Below are positions 51,795 to 60,123 of a DNA stretch of 64,000 bases, in pieces (the first letter of the stretch is position 1; every line of letters starts with the position of its first letter). Under the pieces are notes generated by a model that did not search any database, was not told the origin of the DNA, and saw only the letters and a list, made by a program, of their open reading frames with translations. This stretch comes from JBBTCX01 sp964494205 (GTDB lineage Bacteria; Planctomycetota; Phycisphaerae; UBA1845), in assembly GCA_964494205.1 (NCBI GenBank), contig CAZBRD010000009.1, forward strand, positions 1-64,000. The letters run 5' to 3'. Both the position numbers and the translations under genes were made by a program.

Positions 51795-52371
51795 ATCACT
51801 CCAAATCCTGTAAATCAGCTTGGGAGAGTCGTATCATACTTCGCGGATTCAGGCTCGCAATGTCGATACTCACTTGTCAATCACTGTTTTCATACATGTT
51901 CCCATTGCTGTAGCTTTGATCATTGACTCTTTGCGTCTAGCGATAATGGATTTTTCGACGCAGACTCCTTGTCCTCAATCTCAACAGAATTGCGAACGGC
52001 AATAGGTTGCTTGCCATTGCAGAGTGCATGTACTGGCCGGATGTCCAGAGGAATGTTGAAAGATATAAGGGGGTCCCAACCCCCCGAAAAATTGAACCAC
52101 GCCCCCCGGTCGATTCCATTAAACCGGAGTCACTTAACCCCGTCGACGACGCGTCCGCAATTTCTTGGTGTATGTGCCGAAACGGGACGATGGTTAGGTT
52201 AGTGCCGAGGAAAGACAGCGTTTTCTATACCGCGCGCGAGCGCGATGTAATAATATCAACTTGAATCCGCACGGCAACTTCCTGTACCCTATTCATTGCT
52301 TTTCAACGATTGGCAACGCTTTTCAATCAAGGTTTGCCCGTCAATCGTGTCAAACGAGCCGGAGACTCACC
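51795..52371. other. Intergenic region between divergent cargo genes of E3
   Basis: 577 bp without a supported gene. It contains a hairpin GGGGGT-CCCA-ACCCCC at 52069-52084 (no T-run). It should hold promoters for the leftward protease gene and the rightward kelch gene. Composition is lower in GC than the genes on either side in parts. Confidence 0.4.
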
Positions 52372-54039
52372 ATGCGAAATCAGAGAAATCTGTTGCAAAG
52401 TACACGCCCTCGAACAGCTAGGACATTCTTTGTCGTCGTGGCGCTCGGCGCATTTTCATACTGGCTCGTGCCATGTCTCGCGCAACCGTCGGAAGTGAGC
52501 TACCAAGGCGAATTGAAGAAAGACGGTCTGCCATTCACGGGCATGGCCCAAATGAAGTTTGTCATCATCGACGTCGAAGGCGAATCCATCTGGTCGAATG
52601 ACGGAACAAGTGCAGCCGGTAGCGAACCGATGGACTTTGCGAGCATCGAGACCGAGAACGGCATATTTGCGGTTCGTCTTGGTGCGGTACCGATGGAGCC
52701 GATATCCGGCGGGCTGCTAAAGGGGGTCACCGAAGTAGCGCTGCGTGTGTGGGTGAACACCGGTGACGGATTCGAGCAGCTTACCGACCAACCTATTTCG
52801 AGTAGTGCTTTCTCACTTTCGGGCGAGAAATGTCTGGAAATCGGCGACTTGCAAATCAACGTCGTGCCGCGCTGGGACGGTTCAGCGCTTGTGCCCGGCG
52901 CATTGTTTGACGACGGCAACAACGTCGGTGTCGGGACGAATGCACCAGCGACGAAGCTAGATGTTTCGGGCACTGTGCGGTCATCGGCTGGCGGGTTTCA
53001 GTTTCCTGATGGAACAACGCAGACGACGGCAGTTACAGGCGGTGGAGGTGGCGTGCCGAGCGGTGCGATGATATTTACGAATTCGCCAATTCCGCCAGAC
53101 GGATACTCGTTCTCAGGAATGACGATGACCACATCGAATTCTGATTCGTGGCGTGCTGCTGCAGCGGCTCCGATTGTCCGTGCGAATTTTGGTGCGGCAG
53201 AGGCAAATGGGGCGGTCTATCTGATTGGAGGTTTCAGTCCGACAACCAGCGGTTTTATTTCCGCAAACTACGAATACAACCCCGTAACCAACTCTTGGAC
53301 AGAGCGTGCGCCGATGCCCTTACCTCGCGGTTGGGTTGGATGCGTTTCGCTCGATGGTCAGGTTTACGTCATCGGGGGTCAAGATTCGACACTGCTACTT
53401 GACCGGAACGAGCGATATGATTCGGCGACCAATACGTGGACTACCCTAACGCCAATGAGTATTGGGCGATCCGGCCTTGGCCTTGCCACAGTTTCAGGAA
53501 AGATATTTGCCTTGGGTGGAAGTGTGCCCTTTGAAGGAATCAGCGCAAGTGCAGAAGGATACGACCTTCTAACCGATTCATGGTTCCCACTTTCTCCATT
53601 GCCAGCTGCGCGCTACAGCTTCAGTACGGCAGTCCTAAACGGAAGGGTTTTTGTTTTCGGGGGCATTGACTCAAACGGTCAATACCAAGCATCCGTTTTT
53701 GAATACGACCCAGAACTCGACAATTGGACCACGCGACCAGACATGCCGAGCGCAAGAATTGGCACGGCAGCGTGTTCGGTTGAAAATAGAATATTCGTTG
53801 CCGGTGGAGCGATTTATTCGCCCCAATATGGAACAATTCCCGTAACCTCGATGGAGGAATTCGACCCATCTTTAGACACTTGGGTTGGTAGACCAGACAT
53901 GCCATTTGGGAGCCAATTTCTCGGAATGGCGTTTGCAAACGATTCTTTGTTTGTGTTTTCGAGTCTTTATTCATCCAGCGTGAGCGCAACCGTCAGATAT
54001 TCTCCACCCGTCTACTTTTACGCACACACCAAGAACTGA
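52372..54039 (+). CDS. Secreted kelch-repeat protein
   Basis: The ATG at 52372 has GGAG upstream. About 555 residues: signal peptide (FFVVVALGAFSYWLVPCLAQ), a domain with DGLPFTGMAQMKFVIID and a tail-fibre-like VGVGTNAPATKLDVSGTVRS segment, then a kelch beta-propeller of five or six repeats (YLIGGF, YVIGGQ, FALGGS, FVFGGI, FVAGGA) with N-x-W-T sheets. It sits with a dockerin-like gene 7 bp downstream. Probably exported surface-binding or carbohydrate-binding protein. Confidence 0.8.
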   Translation: MRNQRNLLQSTRPRTARTFFVVVALGAFSYWLVPCLAQPSEVSYQGELKKDGLPFTGMAQMKFVIIDVEGESIWSNDGTSAAGSEPMDFASIETENGIFAVRLGAVPMEPISGGLLKGVTEVALRVWVNTGDGFEQLTDQPISSSAFSLSGEKCLEIGDLQINVVPRWDGSALVPGALFDDGNNVGVGTNAPATKLDVSGTVRSSAGGFQFPDGTTQTTAVTGGGGGVPSGAMIFTNSPIPPDGYSFSGMTMTTSNSDSWRAAAAAPIVRANFGAAEANGAVYLIGGFSPTTSGFISANYEYNPVTNSWTERAPMPLPRGWVGCVSLDGQVYVIGGQDSTLLLDRNERYDSATNTWTTLTPMSIGRSGLGLATVSGKIFALGGSVPFEGISASAEGYDLLTDSWFPLSPLPAARYSFSTAVLNGRVFVFGGIDSNGQYQASVFEYDPELDNWTTRPDMPSARIGTAACSVENRIFVAGGAIYSPQYGTIPVTSMEEFDPSLDTWVGRPDMPFGSQFLGMAFANDSLFVFSSLYSSSVSATVRYSPPVYFYAHTKN

Positions 54040-54046
54040 GGAATAA

Positions 54047-54583
54047 ATGAATCGAAGCTCTCATCGTAATGTATCGACTATTGCATTAGTTTTCTTTATG
54101 ACTGCTTTGGCGACTGCTCAAACTGTCATCATTCGTAACTCGTCGAGTGTGAACGGCAGCGGTGTGATTGCTTCTGATCGGCACGCAATTACTGGCGCAT
54201 TCGGCGAAGGCATTGTCGGTTCTTCCACGTCCGAGCATCACGAACTCACCTGGGGTTTCTTTGCCTTCGTCGGACAACCATGCGCCACGAGCGCGGTCTG
54301 CATCGATGACAGCGTTTGCACTTTCGACAACTGCACGGACACATTGTGCGCGTACTCGCCTGTTCGCTACGGCGACGTGAACGGAAGCGGAGCATCAGGT
54401 GGCGCGACTATTCCCAACCTTGATGATATCCTTTGCGTGCTGCAAGGGTTCAGCAACGTCGGTGCGTGCATGAACGGCGACATCGCGCCCCCATGTACCG
54501 GTAATGGCCAAATCGACCTTGATGATATTCTGTCGGTCCTAGCTGCCTTCTCAGGCGCGGACCCGTGCGAATGCTCGCGGTGA
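54047..54583 (+). CDS. Secreted dockerin-like protein
   Basis: 178 residues with signal peptide (IALVFFMTALATAQ), a Cys-rich segment (CATSAVCIDDSVCTFDNCTD) and two EF-hand or dockerin-like repeats near the C-terminus (IPNLDDILCVLQGFS, QIDLDDILSVLAAFSG). It is the same style as the lipoprotein at 1-771. Starts 7 bp after the kelch gene, so probably one operon. Confidence 0.75.
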   Translation: MNRSSHRNVSTIALVFFMTALATAQTVIIRNSSSVNGSGVIASDRHAITGAFGEGIVGSSTSEHHELTWGFFAFVGQPCATSAVCIDDSVCTFDNCTDTLCAYSPVRYGDVNGSGASGGATIPNLDDILCVLQGFSNVGACMNGDIAPPCTGNGQIDLDDILSVLAAFSGADPCECSR

Positions 54584-54605
54584 ATCGCCTTAGGCTTCAT
54601 TTTGG

Positions 54606-55334
54606 ATGTTAAGTATGGATAAAGTACAGGAAACGATCGCTAACGGCGACAGTCGAATCAAGACAGTTTCGCTAACTTTCATGTTTGCGATCATCGCAAT
54701 TGTTGGTTTCCGCGAGTGCTATATCAGGTATGACAATGCGCCGAACCTGAACGCTGCGCTCTCTGCATTGAAATGGCAATTGATAATAGGCGCGACTGTC
54801 GGGCTGTTCCTTGGGGTTATCGTAGTTTCGATAGCACTCGCTAACGAGAACAACCGGAGATTCCTATTGGCCGCGCCATTTCTACTCCTTTTTCACATGC
54901 TGTACGCCCCCGCTCTGCTTCTTGGAGCAAAAATTGCTCTAGTTGCGATGTGGCATTGGTCGTTTGGGTATATGTCGAACACTTTGCCAAAGAGTTGGTT
55001 TCAGATTGTTGGTGTCATAATACTCGGCATAACCGTGGCGCTTTTGTTCTTGTTTCGCCTGAAGGCTCGCGCCTGTTACGGCGTTACGGAAGTTCTATTT
55101 GCAGCCTATGTCGGCTGGGTACAGCTTTCGCAAGTTGGTGCAGAAAGTTTCAATTTCGCAAAGTCAATTTCACTTGCGCCTGTGCTTCTTTCGGGTTGTA
55201 TTTACCTGGCTGTTCGTGGTTGCGATAACATCCATCAAGGCTATGAAGTCGATAAGTTACTTGAGCGAGTACTTAACATTCCAAGGAACATCATAACGAA
55301 GCGATTCGGTCCTCGTGTGGCCTCAACGGCTTGA
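54606..55334 (+). CDS. Multi-pass membrane protein, hypothetical
   Basis: 242 residues with at least five hydrophobic segments (VSLTFMFAIIAIVGF; LIIGATVGLFLGVIVVSIAL; LAAPFLLLFHMLYAPALLLGA; IVGVIILGITVALLFLF; VLLSGCIYLAVRG). A later ATG at 54615 is possible. Not recognised. Cargo of E3. Confidence 0.6.
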   Translation: MLSMDKVQETIANGDSRIKTVSLTFMFAIIAIVGFRECYIRYDNAPNLNAALSALKWQLIIGATVGLFLGVIVVSIALANENNRRFLLAAPFLLLFHMLYAPALLLGAKIALVAMWHWSFGYMSNTLPKSWFQIVGVIILGITVALLFLFRLKARACYGVTEVLFAAYVGWVQLSQVGAESFNFAKSISLAPVLLSGCIYLAVRGCDNIHQGYEVDKLLERVLNIPRNIITKRFGPRVASTA

Positions 55335-55528
55335 ACATCTTCAAGTTTCATTTCAACGCGATTGGAATGCGCGTACACTTACGTTTCGCTTCCTCGATTT
55401 GCATAAGCGTGTTAGATTGCCTTTTGGGTAGGCGACAACACGGCCAAGTTGTCGCTTTGCGCTGGCCGGTGTCGTGCGTGCGGAATCCCGCGCGGCACTG
55501 ACCAGCGGCTCGTGTTTGGATTCCGACC

Positions 55529-56554
55529 ATGCCTGAGCCTGACGGTTCTCGCGCGCACATTGCGTGGAAGATTCGACAATCGCTAATCAAACCCGCGAAT
55601 CAATTCTTTTTCCGACTTGCGATCCTTGACTGGGAATTGCGACGAGAAACCGACGCCAACGGTATCCGCATCATTCCGTCGATCGACGATGACCAGTTTC
55701 CGGGCGATCGCGACAGACCACTAACCCTAGTCGAGAAGTTCATTGTCTTGGCTGCCGCGCATGAAGTGATTTGCCCTGAGCATGGTTTTGAACCGGTCAA
55801 TCTGTATCCCGGCAATTCGTTCGGCGTTGTGCTCGACGAAGCGAAGCGGCTCGCGAATGACCCTCGATACCGAAGCGTTTACGAAGCACTATTGGACGAA
55901 ATCACGTTATCCTTTGCCCGCTCCGATGACCTGCGGACCGCGTTCTCGCAACGGAGCAAGTACCCGTTGGAATTGCTTCTCCTTTTGTGCAGACTCGCCA
56001 ACGAACCGGCGGGCTACGTTCACGTTGTCGACTCGTTCAAAACTGCATCGCTCGCCAGCGTATTGACGGTGTGCGTGAAAGATTGCCTCATTGAGCGAAC
56101 CACATGGGACCTAACCCAACCGGTCAAGCCCATGACTCACGCGATTTGGCTTACCGGGCCTGCCGCAATGTATGCGTCATCGGAACAAATCCTAAGCAAC
56201 CTTGATGCCGAATCTCGGCAGGGGCGGTCGTTACTGATACGGATCAACGGAAATGGGCAAACTGAGTTAGCGCGTATACGCTTCGACGCGGCTGCATTGA
56301 TTGACCAATTCGTGAGCGTCGAACTACCGAAGGAAACCCAAGAGAGCCGATCGCGAAGAACTCGTCACTCAATGAGGGGCCGACCAAAAGTGACGAATGC
56401 GAATAGAGACGCAAAAATCTATGATGCGTGGATTAAGAATCATTATGCGACTTATGAGGAAGGCGCTCGGGAATTGCAGGATGGCTTTCCTGAACTGACC
56501 GAGAAGGAACTCAAACTCATCGTCAACCGCGAGCAAAAACGTAGAAAACCCTGA
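55529..56554 (+). CDS. Hypothetical protein with basic C-terminal segment
   Basis: 341 residues, not recognised. The C-terminal RSRRTRHSMRGRPKVTNANR and YATYEEGARELQDGF suggests a DNA-binding end (AT-hook-like RGRPK). Its stop codon lies inside the first of five GACGGAA-type repeats. Position before the replication module is compatible with a regulatory or replication-associated role. Confidence 0.5.
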   Translation: MPEPDGSRAHIAWKIRQSLIKPANQFFFRLAILDWELRRETDANGIRIIPSIDDDQFPGDRDRPLTLVEKFIVLAAAHEVICPEHGFEPVNLYPGNSFGVVLDEAKRLANDPRYRSVYEALLDEITLSFARSDDLRTAFSQRSKYPLELLLLLCRLANEPAGYVHVVDSFKTASLASVLTVCVKDCLIERTTWDLTQPVKPMTHAIWLTGPAAMYASSEQILSNLDAESRQGRSLLIRINGNGQTELARIRFDAAALIDQFVSVELPKETQESRSRRTRHSMRGRPKVTNANRDAKIYDAWIKNHYATYEEGARELQDGFPELTEKELKLIVNREQKRRKP

Positions 56555-56690
56555 CGGAATAAATAGGGCCAAATCTAGTCATTTATTCCGTCGAGATTTT
56601 TTCATCCCCATTCATTGCCTCGCAAGGCCATGTTTTTACCTGCAAACTGACGGAACAAATCGCATTTTTTCCGTCGTGAATTATTCCGTC
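56553..56690. repeat. Five copies of a 12-bp repeat (iterons) before the E3 replication module
   Basis: GACGGAATAAAT at 56553-56564 (+), its reverse complement at 56581-56592, GACGGAACAAAT at 56649-56660 (+), reverse ATTTTTTCCGTC at 56664-56675 and AATTATTCCGTC at 56679-56690. The copies form two inverted pairs (spacers 16 and 3 nt) plus one single. This is the pattern of iterons at a replication origin or operator sites. Confidence 0.75.
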
Positions 56691-56715
56691 CGTCCTGCGC
56701 AGACAATCTGCCTTC

Positions 56716-56988
56716 ATGGATAAGCAAACGATTCTCGAAATCTTGGGCGAATCAAAGTCGCTCTTCGGGACCGTGAAAACGGTCGGACAACTCTACGGCG
56801 TCAGCGAGCGCCACGTCTGGGCGATGCACGCCGCTGGACGATTGCCCGAACCATATCGGCTGGGCCGTTGCGTTCGATGGCGGCTCGATGAGCTAATGGA
56901 CTTCATCGAATCACGCGCACGCACCCGCGACGAATGGAAGCAAATCAAGGCGACTCGCGATAGAGGGTCACGCAATGGCACCCGATAG
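56716..56988 (+). CDS. Excisionase/AlpA-like HTH protein
   Basis: 90 residues: TVKTVGQLYGVSERHVWAMH then AAGRLPEPYRLGRCVRWRLDEL, a winged HTH of the excisionase (HTH_17) type. It starts 25 bp after the repeat array and heads the replication genes. Candidate repeat-binding protein or directionality factor. Confidence 0.7.
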   Translation: MDKQTILEILGESKSLFGTVKTVGQLYGVSERHVWAMHAAGRLPEPYRLGRCVRWRLDELMDFIESRARTRDEWKQIKATRDRGSRNGTR

Positions 56989-57015
56989 ACTTTTCAAGAA
57001 AGGCATGAAACTGCA

Positions 57016-57252
57016 ATGAACCTACAAGGGATTGGCTCGCGCCCGGACCCTGAATCCGAGCGCAAGCCTAAGAAAACTGGCACCAATTTTCTACCACCCA
57101 AGTTTCGGTCACGCAACTGCGATGGTTTCAGCTGCGCCTTCTGCGGAGCGTTCTTCGACTGGTCCGAACATACCGGGTCGACGGGCCGGATGCGTTTTTG
57201 TTACGACTGCATCTGCATCATGGACCTCATATCGGTGCAACCACCAGCATGA
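57016..57252 (+). CDS. Small zinc-binding protein
   Basis: 78 residues with CAFCGAFFDW and FCYDCIC, two Cys pairs spaced as a zinc finger. Its end overlaps the primase start by 4 bp (ATGA). Not recognised. Confidence 0.55.
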   Translation: MNLQGIGSRPDPESERKPKKTGTNFLPPKFRSRNCDGFSCAFCGAFFDWSEHTGSTGRMRFCYDCICIMDLISVQPPA

Positions 57253-59813
57253 CACCCATCGAACTCGTCCTATCGAGACTTCCGTCTGCGAAGAAAAAAC
57301 GCAACGGGTATGAGGCACAATGCCCGGCACACGAAGATAACCGCGCAAGTCTGAGTGCAGCCGAAGGCGACGACGGTTGTGTGCTGCTCAATTGCTTCGC
57401 CAACTGCGAAATCGAAGCCATTTGTAAGGCCATGAATCTGAAGGTCAGTGACCTGTTTCCGAAGAAAGAACGCGGCCATTCAGTTACGGCGAGGACCAGA
57501 ACAATGAAGGAAAAGGACCTTGGGCCCATTGTCACGGCCTACGATTACCGAAACGCCGAAGGTCAGCTTGTTTTTCAGGTTGTGCGGTACAAATCGAAGG
57601 ACTTCAGGCAGCGTCGCCCCGATGGTAAAGGCAAGTGGATTTGGAATATGGACGGCGTGCAGCGGACCGTATACCAATTGCCGGAACTGCTCGCGGCCAG
57701 CGTCGATACCGTCGTGTACATCTGCGAAGGCGAAAAAGACGTGGACAATCTTCGCGCTCGCGGCTGCGTCGCGACTTGCAACCCCGGCGGCGCGGGAAAG
57801 TGGTCAATCGTCGATGATTCCCCCCTGCACAGTCGCATTGTCGTCATCATCGTCGACAACGATGATGCGGGCCGAAAGCATGGGCGCGACATTGCGAAGT
57901 CTTTGTTGGGCAAGGCGCGCGAGATTCGCATCATCGAACTGCCGGACGTTCCACACAAAGGCGACGTGAGCGATTATCTCGAAAAGCACACCATCGACGA
58001 ACTTCATACGCTGGTCGCACAGGCGGAACAGATTACGGCGCTGGACGATTCGGACGACGCGGACGATGAAGCGTGGGTCGAAGATGATGAATCGAGACCG
58101 ACGAGGCGCGGACCGTCGACAGCAACGGTCTTAGTCGGGTTGTCTGGGCGGGCCGAGTTGTTTCACAACGCCAACAGCGACGCATTCGCAACGATTCCCA
58201 AGAATGGGCACGTTGAGACGTACCCGGTTCGTAGCAAACGCTTCAAGTCGTGGCTGTTGGACCTTTATTACACGGACTCGCGCACGGCACCCAATTCGCA
58301 AGCGGTCCAGGATGCGTTGAGTACAATCGAAGCGCAGGCAATTCATGAAGGCCCGCAACACGAAACGCATGTTCGGCGGGCCGAAGTCGGCGGCGCAATT
58401 TACCTCGACCTATGCGACGCCGAGTATCGCATCGTGAAAGTCTCTGTTAACGGTTGGGAAGTGCTGGATAAAGCGCCGGTGAAGTTCATTCGTCGACCCG
58501 GCATGTTGCCGTTGCCGGTTCCTGAACGCGGTGGAAGCATCGCGCAGTTACGACCGTTCGTAAACATTCCCGACGACGCGGGTTTCATACTGGCCGTGGC
58601 GTGGTTGGTTGCCGCGGCGCGTCCATGCGGCCCCTATCCGATTCTCACTGTCAACGGCGAGCAGGGTAGCGCGAAGTCGACGACATGCCGTGCATTGCGA
58701 AGGCTAATTGACCCAAACGAAGCGGACCTACGATCACAACCGCGCGACGAACGCGACCTAGTAATTGCCGGTCGCAACAGCGCGGTTATTGGATTCGATA
58801 ACCTGAGCAACATTCCGACCTGGCTGAGCGATGCACTCTGCCGCATCGCAACCGGCGGCGGATTCGGCACGCGCGAGTTATACACCAACGAAGAGGAAAT
58901 CATCCTAAGCGTTCAACGGCCCATCATCGTCAACGGCATCGAAGAGCTTGCAACGCGCTCGGACCTGCTCGACCGCGCCATTCAATTGACGCTGCCGACG
59001 ATAGACGAAGCAGACTACACGCCAGAATTGATTTTCTGGCGAGAATATGAGGCGAAACGTCCCTACATTCTTGGCGCAATTCTCGATGCGGTTGTGACGG
59101 CTCTACGCAACGTGGAAAGCATTCGACTCCCAGTGACGACGCGCATGGCTGACTTTTCGCAATGGGTCGTAGCTGCTGAACCGTCGTTACCGTGGACACC
59201 CGGAGCATTTATCGAAGCGTACACCGGCAACCGCGCGTCAGCGCACGAACTGGCGCTTGAAGCGTCGCCCGTGGCCTGCGTCTTACGAACGTGGATTGAA
59301 AATGAATCGATGGGAACGTGGACGGGAACCGCGACCGAATTGCTAGGTGCACTCGAAAAGATGCTTCCCCATGAAAATCAAAAGGCAGTTAAGCCGGAAG
59401 GCTGGCCGAAACGAAGCAATAAACTATCTGGCCACCTGGCGCGACTTGCACCGAACCTGCGGGCTGTCGGTATTCAGGTGGCTCGCGACCGCGACGACTC
59501 ACGTAGCCGAACCAAGTCCATCACGATCAGCCGAACGAACGCGCAATCAACCGTCCGTAATCGTCCAACCGTCCAGAATCACGCTTCCGACGGCGCTGGC
59601 GCTAGTGGGTCTGGACTATACGCGGACGATAAACCAGCAGTTTCGGACGATTCGGATGTGACCGACTGGACGCACGCGGACGATGCGGACGGTCGTTTGC
59701 ATTCCCATTCTGGCGGCTCGGTTTCGAGCGAAGTCGATGACGTGGAACGGGCGGAGCGTGAAGCGATTCAGGCTATCGAAGCCGAACTAGAGGCTAACAG
59801 TGGCGAATCTTAG
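57249..59813 (+). CDS. DNA primase with CHC2 zinc finger, TOPRIM and ATPase domain
   Basis: The ATG at 57249 is preferred, giving 854 residues. CHC2-type finger: CPAHED (Cys25, His28) and CFANCE (Cys49, Cys53). TOPRIM: VVYICEGEKDVDN near 160 and VIIVDNDDAGRKHG. A P-loop ATPase follows (LTVNGEQGSAKSTTCRAL, about 475) with downstream acidic VIGFDNLSNIP and arginine region. The tail is low-complexity and acidic. It is a complete primase-helicase for autonomous replication of E3. Confidence 0.8.
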   Translation: MTPIELVLSRLPSAKKKRNGYEAQCPAHEDNRASLSAAEGDDGCVLLNCFANCEIEAICKAMNLKVSDLFPKKERGHSVTARTRTMKEKDLGPIVTAYDYRNAEGQLVFQVVRYKSKDFRQRRPDGKGKWIWNMDGVQRTVYQLPELLAASVDTVVYICEGEKDVDNLRARGCVATCNPGGAGKWSIVDDSPLHSRIVVIIVDNDDAGRKHGRDIAKSLLGKAREIRIIELPDVPHKGDVSDYLEKHTIDELHTLVAQAEQITALDDSDDADDEAWVEDDESRPTRRGPSTATVLVGLSGRAELFHNANSDAFATIPKNGHVETYPVRSKRFKSWLLDLYYTDSRTAPNSQAVQDALSTIEAQAIHEGPQHETHVRRAEVGGAIYLDLCDAEYRIVKVSVNGWEVLDKAPVKFIRRPGMLPLPVPERGGSIAQLRPFVNIPDDAGFILAVAWLVAAARPCGPYPILTVNGEQGSAKSTTCRALRRLIDPNEADLRSQPRDERDLVIAGRNSAVIGFDNLSNIPTWLSDALCRIATGGGFGTRELYTNEEEIILSVQRPIIVNGIEELATRSDLLDRAIQLTLPTIDEADYTPELIFWREYEAKRPYILGAILDAVVTALRNVESIRLPVTTRMADFSQWVVAAEPSLPWTPGAFIEAYTGNRASAHELALEASPVACVLRTWIENESMGTWTGTATELLGALEKMLPHENQKAVKPEGWPKRSNKLSGHLARLAPNLRAVGIQVARDRDDSRSRTKSITISRTNAQSTVRNRPTVQNHASDGAGASGSGLYADDKPAVSDDSDVTDWTHADDADGRLHSHSGGSVSSEVDDVERAEREAIQAIEAELEANSGES

Positions 59814-59848
59814 CAAGCTGCATGAGGCACAGATTCTCGTTTGAACCC

Positions 59849-59883
59849 TTGACGTATATCGGTAGTATGATATCCTTAGGATA
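59849..59883 (+). promoter_or_regulatory. Candidate promoter with overlapping operator for the Cro-like gene
   Basis: A -35-like TTGACG (59849-59854) is followed after 16 bp by TATCCT (59871-59876). TATCCT-T-AGGATA (59871-59883) is a perfect palindrome covering the -10. The ATG is at 59889. Repressor autoregulation is the simple reading. Confidence 0.55.
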
Positions 59884-59888
59884 GAAAT

Positions 59889-60116
59889 ATGAGAAACCAA
59901 GACCATGACAATCGGCTGGCTGGGGCAATTCGTGCGGCGTTTACAGAAAGCAAACTGAGTATCAAGCGGCTCGCAATCGACGCCGGAATCCCCTACGCCA
60001 GCGCGTACAACCTGATTCACAAGAACACGGACCCGACGCTATCCACCGCGGCGCTTGTGTGCGACGTGCTGGGGCTGGAACTTCGACCAACGAAAAAAAC
60101 GAGAAAAGCAAAGTAG
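59889..60116 (+). CDS. Cro/CI-type HTH regulator
   Basis: 75 residues with helix-turn-helix SIKRLAIDAGIPYASAYNLI and a short basic C-terminus. It lies 8 bp before the integrase gene and probably controls it. Confidence 0.7.
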   Translation: MRNQDHDNRLAGAIRAAFTESKLSIKRLAIDAGIPYASAYNLIHKNTDPTLSTAALVCDVLGLELRPTKKTRKAK

Positions 60117-60123
60117 GTGACGC

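Noticed and set aside
51795..52371. Coding sequence in the gap between E3 cargo genes
   Set aside because: The open frames are short, have no ribosome site and show no domain or signal.
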